Origin: Mollicutes bacterium PWAP
GTDB taxonomy: Bacteria > Bacillota_I > Bacilli_A > Mycoplasmatales > Metamycoplasmataceae
Assembly (NCBI GenBank): GCA_019661745.1
Contig: JAIFTM010000071.1
Span: 1 to 5,062 of the forward strand
DNA: 5,062 bases
Direction: 5' to 3'
The position numbers and the translations under genes were made by a program. Under the pieces are notes generated by a model, which made no database searches, was not told the origin of the DNA, and worked only from the letters and a program-made list of their open reading frames with translations. Below, one piece after another: positions 1 through 5,062 of this stretch; position 1 is the stretch's first letter, and every line of letters starts with the position of its first letter.

Positions 1-1
1 A

Positions 2-274
2 GGTGGATTTGATTCCATTGCAAAAGTAAATAAAAAAATAGAACAAGAAGAGAAAAAAATCAAAGAGGTTAATTCTATTGATAATTCTAAGACAGAAGAA
101 ATTGATTTAACAAGATTAAATATTAAAGAATTTAGTAAAGATCTTAAAAAACAAAAATCATTAGCTTTAAAAGAATCAACAATTACAAGATTGAACAAAT
201 TATCTAAAATTTATAATACTTCTGTTAGTGAAATAGTAGATAAAATTTTAAGAGAAGCTTTGGAGTTAAAATAA
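2..274 (+). CDS. Partial ribbon-helix-helix DNA-binding protein (C-terminal 90 residues)
   Basis: The frame is open from the window edge to TAA at 272-274, so the true start lies outside. The first ~45 residues are charged and probably extended or helical, rich in Lys and Glu. Residues ~52-90 fit a ribbon-helix-helix (CopG/Arc/MetJ-like) fold: a short strand (KSLALKESTI), a first helix (TRLNKLSKIYN), a TSVS turn, and a second helix (SEIVDKILREALEL). Such proteins bind operator or centromere DNA as dimers. Small RHH proteins next to ParA are common on plasmids and integrative elements, so a partition or copy-control role is plausible, but no parA is visible here and that is inference. The stop overlaps the ATG of the next reading frame (TAATG), which implies translational coupling. 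Confidence 0.72.
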   Translation, partial: GGFDSIAKVNKKIEQEEKKIKEVNSIDNSKTEEIDLTRLNIKEFSKDLKKQKSLALKESTITRLNKLSKIYNTSVSEIVDKILREALELK

Positions 275-765
275 TGAATTCAAAATATAAAAAAAATCTA
301 AAGTATTTTAAAGATAAGTTAAAGGTTTTTTAAAAGAAAATATTTTTAATGCAAATGACAATTATAATGATGAAAACTTTTGAAATTGAATTTTAGAAAA
401 AAATTCAAAGCCTTCTAAAATAGAAATTTTTAAAAGTTTTAAAAATGAATGTCCTAATAAGTTTAAAAAAATCATTAATGATTTAATGCTTATAAGAAAA
501 AATAATGTTTTAAAAGAAGAAATATATTCTAAACTAAAAAAATTATTAATCAACCATGAAGATGATCATATAGGAACTAAAAAATTAAATTTCTTTTGAC
601 AGTGTTCCAGAGAAAAGAAAAAAAGATGCTGTAGATGGGTGATGTTATACAACTAATGCGGACTTATTAGAAAAATTTTATGAATATCAAATGAAGCAAT
701 ATGAATCAATTCGTAAACATTATGAAATATTGAAAAAAAAACTTGAAAGAGAAAGAAAAAAATAA
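274..765 (+). pseudogene. Frameshifted gene of unknown function (two frame breaks)
   Basis: The ATG at 274 overlaps the previous stop. The frame reads MNSKYKKNLKYFKDKLKVF and stops at 331-333, right after a run of six T (326-331). Coding sense continues one frame back (from about 327, LKENIFNANDNYNDENFW...) to TAA at 654-656. A third stretch resumes the first frame from about 589 (DSVPEKRKKDAVDGWCYTTN..., ending in a coiled Lys/Glu-rich helix) to TAA at 763-765. The middle piece has no ATG until 486 and the last none until 691, and no ribosome binding site precedes either. One ancestral gene of about 160 codons with two single-base changes (near 326-331 and near 594-599) is therefore the simplest reading. 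I do not recognise the family; the product would be small, soluble and basic. Alternatives are sequencing errors in homopolymers or, less likely, ribosomal frameshifting. Confidence 0.6.
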
Positions 766-796
766 ACATTGGATTTTATGAAAGCAAAAGAAGCAA

Positions 797-857
797 TATA
801 ATTTATATTATAAATAATATTACAAAACATAATACAAATAGTAATATACGAAAGGAG
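797..857 (+). promoter_or_regulatory. Leader of the HEPN-like gene: candidate -10 and strong ribosome binding site
   Basis: The 97-bp space between 766 and 862 carries a perfect TATAAT at 797-802, without a well-spaced -35 (the TTGGAT at 769-774 is 22 bp away, too far). It also carries AAAGGAG at 851-857, five bases before the ATG at 863. This is the only strong Shine-Dalgarno sequence in the window and it fixes the start of the 863 gene. The promoter call is tentative because TATAAT-like words are frequent in such AT-rich DNA; the ribosome binding site is firm. Confidence 0.6.
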
Positions 858-862
858 TGGCT

Positions 863-1663
863 ATGGCTGCAAAAAACTTTAATGAATATGAAAAACTTAA
901 AAAAATCATAGAAGTGTTCGAAGATTTTTTGATATCTTTAAATGATAAAAGAAATGAATCTGACGATAAATATAATAAATGAGAAGGTGCAGAAGAAGGA
1001 AGATTTAATATTAGAAACTATATAAAAAATTATTATAATGCTAAGGAAATCTTACAAAAGTTTGTTCCAGAATTAGCCAATGATTTTATAAAATATTATC
1101 ATTCAGGCTTCAATAAGGAAAATATTGAAAATGATAAAGTATTATTAAAAAGAGGGTCTGATATTAAATTTTATTTAGAAAGTGGTTGAATGACCACTAA
1201 TAAAATGAATGCTAGTATAATTATCAATAATGTTGGAAATTATTTAACATCACAACTTACAATGTTGTTGATTGCTTTAGAAAGAATTGAAAAATTTGAT
1301 AAACTTATGATTGGTGATAAAATGGTGATAGAAGATTCAAAACTTACTGCAGAATGACTTATTAGAAAAAAATTGTATAGGTCATCAGCTATTTTATCCT
1401 CAGTAATGATTGAGAGTATTATAAATAATTCTATCAAAAATACAGATTTTAAGCCAGGAAATAAACCCGCTACGTTTGAAGAAAAAATAACGTATTTAAG
1501 GGGAGAAGGGTTTATTGATTTAATTCAATCCAATAAGCTCCGCACATACTATTCAATTAGAAATAATATAATTGCACATAATGGACCAACACCCGAAATA
1601 GGACACGCAAATGATATGTTAAATGGATTAATTGAAACCGAAATCATGTTTTCTCCAAAATAA
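863..1663 (+). CDS. HEPN-like domain protein, putative abortive-infection ribonuclease
   Basis: A 266-residue protein read with UGA as Trp at 980, 1187 and 1355. The start is set by AAAGGAG five bases upstream. No signal peptide or membrane segment is seen, so it should be cytosolic. The N-terminal ~100 residues are helical and charged (EYEKLKKIIEVFEDFL...) and I do not recognise them. The C-terminal half (about 165-266) is also helical and contains SIRNNIIAHNG, with R233, N234 and H239: an R-(N)-x4-H arrangement matching the Rx4-6H motif of HEPN domains, where Arg and His form the RNase active site and a polar residue follows the Arg. HEPN proteins act as RNA-cleaving toxins or as effectors in several anti-phage systems; the RT and AbiE-type genes nearby support a defence role. 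The 3' third has codons rare in mollicutes (CGC, CTC, CCC, ACG), a possible sign of transfer. Family-level assignment is moderate; the target is unknown. Confidence 0.6.
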
Positions 1664-1674
1664 AATAATACAAG

Positions 1675-1707
1675 ATAAACCTTATTTTATAGGTTTTTTA
1701 TTTTTTT
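1675..1707 (+). terminator. Rho-independent terminator of the HEPN-like gene
   Basis: AAACCT (1677-1682) and AGGTTT (1691-1696) form a 6-bp stem with an 8-base AT loop. It is followed by a T-rich tail broken by one A (to 1707), 12 bases after the TAA of the upstream gene. The T-tract lies only on the plus-strand side, so it should stop rightward transcription and not leftward transcription from the RT gene. Confidence 0.8.
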
Positions 1708-1708
1708 A

Positions 1709-1877
1709 GTAACACAAACAAATCATAATATAAATATAAACTACCCCAACAAAAGTTGTAGTAGTGTAAACTTTATATGAATCTTAATAAAATAAATAAA
1801 AAGTTTCACAAACCTAGTGCATTATTACCGAAAATATTCAATAATTTTTTCTAGATACTTTCATTTCTATGTTTTTA
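1709..1877. other. Convergent intergenic region with weak inverted repeats
   Basis: No gene is seen between the HEPN terminator and the end of the RT gene. Two weak inverted repeats are present. One has arms AAACTTT (1768-1774) and AAAGTTT (1800-1806) with a 25-base loop. The other is CAAC-aaaa-GTTG (1747-1758), which can extend with CTA/TAG (1741-1743, 1759-1761) around a CCC bulge. Read leftward, the second hairpin is followed by TTTATATTTAT and could be a poor terminator for the RT transcript. Part of a structured RNA downstream of the RT is also possible. Neither role is established. Confidence 0.35.
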
Positions 1878-3350
1878 TTATTTGTATATAAAAGAAGAGT
1901 TTATTCTTTTTATTATTTTTTCCTCAGATGCCTTTTTAGGTTTTTTTATAGGAAATTCTAAATTGTACCCAGATTTTAAATATTTAATTGTTGAAGCCCT
2001 ATCTATATAGTAAAGAGAACAAATATATGGGAATAAAAGTTCAACATATTCTTCGATATTCTTTTTTAATATTCTATCTTTTAACTTCGTATATTTTTTA
2101 TTATTGATGTAAGAAATTATATTAATCAAAGGTGAAAAAGTATTTAAAATAGCAGGGTTTACTCTTATGAGTAATATTTTTTTTCAAATATCATATGCAA
2201 ATTTCTCGATTGTTTTCAAAACCTTAAGGTCAAGGGGGTTTCTCCTTTTCTTAATGTTAAGATATGATTTATATATAAAATTAATTTGCATAGCTTTGAA
2301 TTCTTTTAATTTATTAGTATCTTTGTTAATATTAAGAATTAATTCAGAAGTTCTTTGACAAAACTTTTCATAAAATTCTTCATCATTATAAACATCTATC
2401 TGATTAGAAGAATATTTATTTAAGTTATTAAATAAACCCGTTATCGCCTTAGGTTTCATTTCATGAAACTCTTTCTCTCAATCTATTTTTTTGTCTTCTT
2501 TAGTATTTAAAATTGTTTTAATTGAATTTAATTTCAAATTTAATCTAGATAATTTAGAATTTATTATGTCGATTGTTTCATCCTTGATTTTGTTCTTATG
2601 GGATATATATAAATCGTCTATATGTCTAAATATTTTTAAATGTGTATTTTTCTCTCCTTTAAGAACGCCAGTAATTATTAAATCAATTTGGTTTCCTATT
2701 TGGTGAGAAATAATTCTGGATAAATTAGGTCCTATCGGCAGTCCATTAGTTTCTGAAGATGATAAAAGTAAAGCTACATCATGAAATTTTTTATCTAATG
2801 AATCAATTTTGTTTTCCTTCAATGAATCCCTCTTTTTTTCTCAATGTTTTCCTTTAAAGAAACTTCATTGCAAGGAATGAATGTAGATAGATGGAAAATA
2901 TGATTTTATGTCAAGGATAGAAATAAAAGATTCTTTTCTTTTTGAATGCTCATATGCTTTCTCAACCATTTCACTATATGTATTATTATTTTTGTAAGTG
3001 AAATAACGATTATTAAACATTGAGTGATTGATATCTTTTCTTTTTTGATTGACATATTTCCCATTAGCAAATTGAGAAATGGATTTTGTATCTTTCTTAT
3101 ATTTTTTAAAAATTCTTTCTTCAATTTCTTTTCATTTTTTAAAAATATCTTGATTATTTTGAGGATGAGGCATAGTTATTGTTTTCATTTTTTTTGATTC
3201 GTATATGACTCATGTTATCGGGCTAATCTTAGGTTTTTTTACTCTAATCTTAGATTCTTTTACATTTACTAAATTTGAAATTTCCAAATTAAAAGGAGAT
3301 TCCAGAGGAACTAGTTCAGAATATATAAACTTTTCTTCCATTTTATCCAT
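1878..3350 (-). CDS. Defence-type (Unknown Group/Abi-like) reverse transcriptase
   Basis: A 490-residue protein with UGA read as Trp six times (for example at 3210, 2865, 2478 and 2184, low coordinates); with the standard code it falls apart. Predicted activity is RNA-templated or template-free DNA synthesis. Motifs in order: TITMPHP around residue 60 (finger region); motif A ISILDIKSYFPSIY with catalytic D147; motif B NGLPIGPNLS with G203-P208; motif C FRHIDDLYI with H243, I244, D245, D246; motif D LKLNSIKTIL with K278, followed by a Trp. Residues ~290-490 are a helical extension without a recognised RNase H, maturase or endonuclease domain. This argues against a group II intron or retroelement and fits UG/Abi RTs, whose C-terminal helical region is typical. 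The first residue of the usual Y-x-D-D is His. No Shine-Dalgarno sequence is present; ATG at 3350 is the first ATG after the in-frame stop at 3378-3380, and ATG at 3341 is an alternative start. It is divergent from the AbiE-type gene. Which UG subgroup it belongs to is not decided. Confidence 0.85.
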
Positions 3351-3360
3351 TAAATAATAA

Positions 3361-3435
3361 TAGCACAAATAAAAGGTTATTATTTATTCTATTTTCAATC
3401 TCCGCAACATTGATAAGGTTTTAAAATTTGTGCTA
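3361..3435 (-). ncRNA. Candidate structured RNA or structured 5' leader of the RT gene
   Basis: A perfect 10-bp inverted repeat, TAGCACAAAT (3361-3370) and ATTTGTGCTA (3426-3435), encloses 55 bases. Inside lies a second, 5-bp inverted repeat (3395-3399 with 3409-3413) whose 9-base loop on the RT-sense strand is GTTGCGGAG, GC-rich against an AT-rich background. A plausible leftward promoter would start transcription at about 3434, at the edge of the stem, and the stem ends 10 bases before the RT start codon. Defence RTs and retrons are often encoded with a non-coding RNA beside them that acts as template or cofactor. This element is shorter than known retron RNAs, and it could equally be a stabilising leader or translational control hairpin. 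Confidence 0.45.
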
Positions 3436-3438
3436 AAA

Positions 3439-3466
3439 ACTATAATATATATATATTACTAATCAA
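3439..3466 (-). promoter_or_regulatory. Candidate promoter of the RT gene
   Basis: On the reverse strand, TTGATT (3466-3461) and TATAGT (3444-3439) are separated by 16 bp, a reasonable sigma-70-type arrangement. The predicted start near 3434 coincides with the first bases of the 10-bp stem upstream of the RT. The AT-repeat between the boxes gives other possible -10 registers. The 8-mer ATTACTAA (3455-3462) overlaps the -35 and spacer and recurs in the palindrome further right. Confidence 0.45.
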
Positions 3467-3497
3467 ATATATATTTTTAAATTATTTACAATTAATA

Positions 3498-3526
3498 TTG
3501 AAACCCCCCCTCATATGTTATATAAA
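3498..3526 (+). promoter_or_regulatory. Candidate promoter of the AbiE-type gene with a C7 tract in its spacer
   Basis: TTGAAA (3498-3503) and TATAAA (3521-3526) are separated by exactly 17 bp. The first seven spacer bases are all C (3504-3510), the longest C/G homopolymer in the window and striking in such AT-rich DNA. Transcription would start near 3533 and run through the 68-bp palindrome before reaching the ATG at 3662. Slippage of the C tract would change the spacer length and so promoter strength, the classic arrangement of a phase-variable promoter. A second possible -10, TATAAT at 3618-3623 inside the palindrome, lacks a clear -35. Confidence 0.5.
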
Positions 3527-3571
3527 GTGTAGTTTAAATACAATCAAAAATAATCTTTTTTAAGTTATAAA

Positions 3572-3639
3572 TACATTACTAAGTATTATTATACATAATA
3601 TTATATATAATATTATGTATAATAATACTTAGTAATGTA
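3572..3639. repeat. Perfect 68-bp palindrome (two 34-bp arms, no spacer)
   Basis: Every base from 3572 to 3639 pairs with its partner around a centre between 3605 and 3606; the first mismatch is at 3571/3640. The arms begin TACATTACTAAGTATT and contain a TATAAT box on each strand (3618-3623 forward, 3588-3593 reverse). It ends 22 bp before the start codon of the AbiE-type gene and no T-tract follows, so it is not a standard terminator. It could be a dimer-protein operator, a cruciform site, or an RNase III target in the mRNA leader. Confidence 0.95.
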
Positions 3640-3661
3640 GAAAATAATTTATAATTAAATT

Positions 3662-4867
3662 ATGAAAAAAATAAAAACAGGAGCAACGGCCCTTTATAAA
3701 CAAAATCTTATTTCATATTCTCCACAAAAAGATCATGTAGAAATGTCTCTTTCAACAAACGCAAGTAAATATCCTAATTTAAAAGTTTCATTACAAAATG
3801 AAAAAACTTTGAACATTGGAACAATTAATATAGATGGGGAATTATATTATTCTCCAGAAAGACTTTTTATTGAATTTAATAAATTTAAATTAGAAAATAC
3901 AATATCTAAAGAAGCCAAAAAAAAACTTCTTAAAGTTGTTGTTCCTGAAAAAGTTAAGTCTATTTATGATGAAATAAAAAACAAAAGAAGAGGTTTAAAT
4001 AAAGAAGAAATTGAACTTTATTTAAATAAAAGAATTCTTTATATTAAAGAAAAAATATTAGAATCCAATGATAAAAAAAATCTATTAAGGGAATATGTAA
4101 TGGCTTTGGTTTCAAGAAAAGATGTTCCTGTTTTAATTAAGGGTGGTTCTTCTATTGAATTATTTACAACAATAAATAGATCAACATTGGACATTGATTT
4201 TCACGCTTCCAAAAACTCAATCTTAGAAATCTTAGAATTTCTATCTTTAAGAGAAAGAGATATTTGATTCAAATTAAATGAAAAAGATAATTTAACTATT
4301 GATAAAATTAAATCTGGAGAAGCTATTGCAAAACCAATTTTTAAATTTCAATTATTTCCCGTTAGTAAGGGTGGAGTTTTAAAAAAAGAATTAGAAGGTT
4401 TTTCAATACCAATAAGTTTTAATACCACTTATGATGAGAATGAATTGAAAGAAATAATTGATAATTACAAAATAACAAGAAAAACTCTAAAACAATTAAC
4501 AAATTCAACAGCTATTGTATTTTCGAGGGAAATGCTTTTGGCTGAAAAATTTCAATCTATAATTTCTAAACCTTCAATAACAACAAGAACAAAAGATTTA
4601 ATAGACTTATATTTACTTTGAGATTATGATGAAATTAATTTTAAATCATTTCGAAAATGACTTTTTAGAAAATGGAAGAGTCAAAGAGATAGTAAAACTC
4701 AAGAAGAAGCAATAAAAATTATAAAAGCCAATAAGTATGAAGAACTTACAAAAATAAAAGATAACTTTTATGATGCCATACAAATGTATGATGCTATTTT
4801 TATGGATTTAGATTTTAATCGTTGTTTATATATTTATCGCGTTTTAACAGCAAAGTCTATTGAATAA
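3662..4867 (+). CDS. AbiEi-like/AbiEii nucleotidyltransferase fusion, putative toxin-antitoxin protein
   Basis: A 401-residue protein with UGA as Trp at 4265, 4619 and 4658. An in-frame stop at 3656-3658 makes ATG 3662 the start; no Shine-Dalgarno sequence is seen. Residues ~5-75 resemble the C-terminal domain of AbiEi-family antitoxins (TGATALYKQNLISYSP..., then GELYYSPERLFIEF), but the winged-helix DNA-binding part normally in front is absent. From ~140 on it is an AbiEii/AbiGii-type nucleotidyltransferase: KGGSSIELF (G162, S163), then NRSTLDIDF with R173, D177, D179 as metal-binding acidic residues; LAEKF with K296; and TRTKDLIDLYLL with R309, K311, D312. All signature residues seem present, so the enzyme is probably active. 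AbiEii homologues transfer nucleotides (to tRNA in the MenT toxins) and stop growth. Standalone AbiEii proteins are usually near 300 residues with the GS motif near residue 50; here it sits about 110 residues later, consistent with fusion. The nucleotidyltransferase call is strong, the AbiEi part moderate. Confidence 0.82.
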
Positions 4868-4892
4868 TTTAGAAATCAATATTATTAAAGAT

Positions 4893-4917
4893 GTTTTGTA
4901 ATCGGTGGTTACAAAAC
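4893..4917. repeat. Hairpin downstream of the AbiE-type gene
   Basis: GTTTTGTAA (4893-4901) and TTACAAAAC (4909-4917) form a perfect 9-bp stem with loop TCGGTGG, 25 bases after the stop codon. No T-run follows on either strand, so it is not a canonical intrinsic terminator. It may still end or protect the transcript, or be a binding site for a dimeric protein. Confidence 0.7.
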
Positions 4918-4929
4918 TCTTAAAAAAGG

Positions 4930-4962
4930 GTTTAAAGAGTGTTTAAATGTTGTTTAATGAGA
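4930..4962 (+). repeat. Three GTTTAA repeats at exact 11-bp spacing
   Basis: GTTTAAAGAGT (4930), GTTTAAATGTT (4941) and GTTTAATGAGA (4952) are consecutive 11-bp units sharing GTTTAA, with a degenerate fourth unit possible at 4963. One-helical-turn spacing would place bound proteins on the same DNA face, as in iterons, partition sites or operator arrays. The repeats are short and AT-rich, so the functional call is tentative. Confidence 0.4.
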
Positions 4963-5062
4963 GGATTAATTATAAGCCTTTACCTTAAAACTTTCTAAAA
5001 ACACCTTTAAAATGAAAATTAAAGCATAATTTATAATATAAGTTTTGAATATGGTTTAATTA

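Larger units (their letters stand above)
4868..5062. other. Gene-free tail with hairpin and short repeats
   Basis: No gene is supported after the TAA at 4865-4867. The longest plus-strand ATG frame seen (4948, about 13 codons) has no ribosome binding site. The stretch holds the hairpin at 4893-4917 and the 11-bp repeats at 4930-4962, and a further isolated GTTTAAT at 5054-5060. Confidence 0.6.

Noticed and set aside
326..336. Programmed -1 frameshift site in the gene at 274
   Set aside because: No canonical slippery heptamer in the zero frame, no downstream structure noticed, and a second frame break follows; decay or sequencing error is simpler.
362..553. Minus-strand frame opposite the frameshifted gene
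   Set aside because: Phe/Leu/Ile-rich translation typical of the antisense of a Lys-rich AT-rich gene; no ribosome binding site.
1878..2459. Separate small genes at the 3' end of the RT
   Set aside because: The segments 1878-2129 and 2184-2459 are in one frame joined through a UGA Trp codon, so they are the RT C-terminus.
2167..2706. Plus-strand open frames opposite the RT gene (2167-2358, 2491-2706)
   Set aside because: Low-complexity hydrophobic translations opposite a well-supported gene, with no ribosome binding sites.
2906..3124. Minus-strand open frame that overlaps the N-terminal half of the RT
   Set aside because: It lies in a different frame from the RT, which covers it fully when UGA is read as Trp and carries motif A there; it is a shadow.
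3361..3435. Classic retron msr-msd with a1/a2 repeats
   Set aside because: Too short, no long msd hairpin, and no clear branching-guanosine layout; kept only as a candidate structured RNA.
3572..3639. Palindrome as an intrinsic terminator
   Set aside because: No T-tract follows on either strand and it lies just before a start codon rather than after a gene.
1..5062. Window as a complete circular plasmid
   Set aside because: Joining the ends places TAA directly before the open frame at position 2, so the RHH gene would have no start; no replication gene is present.

Overview
The window looks like a mollicute sequence (Mycoplasma/Spiroplasma/Mesoplasma type). It is very AT-rich, and three genes stay open only if UGA is read as Trp (genetic code 4). 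UGA falls at Trp positions three times in the gene at 863-1663, six times in the reverse-strand gene at 1878-3350 and three times in the gene at 3662-4867. Read with the standard code these genes break into fragments. No rRNA, tRNA, CRISPR array, transposase or integrase is visible. The left edge resembles plasmid or integrative-element maintenance DNA, and the rest resembles a phage-defence cargo segment. Plasmid, ICE or prophage origin cannot be decided from this window.

Left part (1-765): the C-terminal end of a small protein with a ribbon-helix-helix DNA-binding domain, of the sort often paired with ParA on mobile elements. It is followed with a TAATG overlap by a gene interrupted by two frameshifts. 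A good ribosome binding site then leads a 266-aa protein (863-1663) whose C-terminus carries an RNxxxxH HEPN-like ribonuclease motif, closed by a clear intrinsic terminator.

Middle and right: a 490-aa reverse transcriptase of the Unknown-Group/Abi (defence RT) type runs leftward (3350-1878). A 401-aa protein runs rightward (3662-4867) and joins an AbiEi-like antitoxin-type domain to an AbiEii-type nucleotidyltransferase. The two genes are divergent, and the 311-bp space between them is unusually structured. It holds a candidate leftward RT promoter whose transcript would start at a 10-bp closing stem (possible ncRNA or structured leader), a near-consensus rightward promoter with a C7 tract inside its spacer, a perfect 68-bp palindrome without a loop, and an 8-mer repeated near both promoters. 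The right tail (4868-5062) has a 9-bp hairpin and three GTTTAA repeats spaced exactly 11 bp apart.

Interpretation (inference): HEPN, defence-type RT and AbiE-type nucleotidyltransferase families are each associated with abortive infection or toxin-antitoxin activity, so 863-4867 reads as a compact mollicute defence cluster. The most novel candidates are the RT with its HIDD active site and structured leader, and the fused AbiEi/AbiEii protein behind a poly-C promoter and a perfect palindrome.
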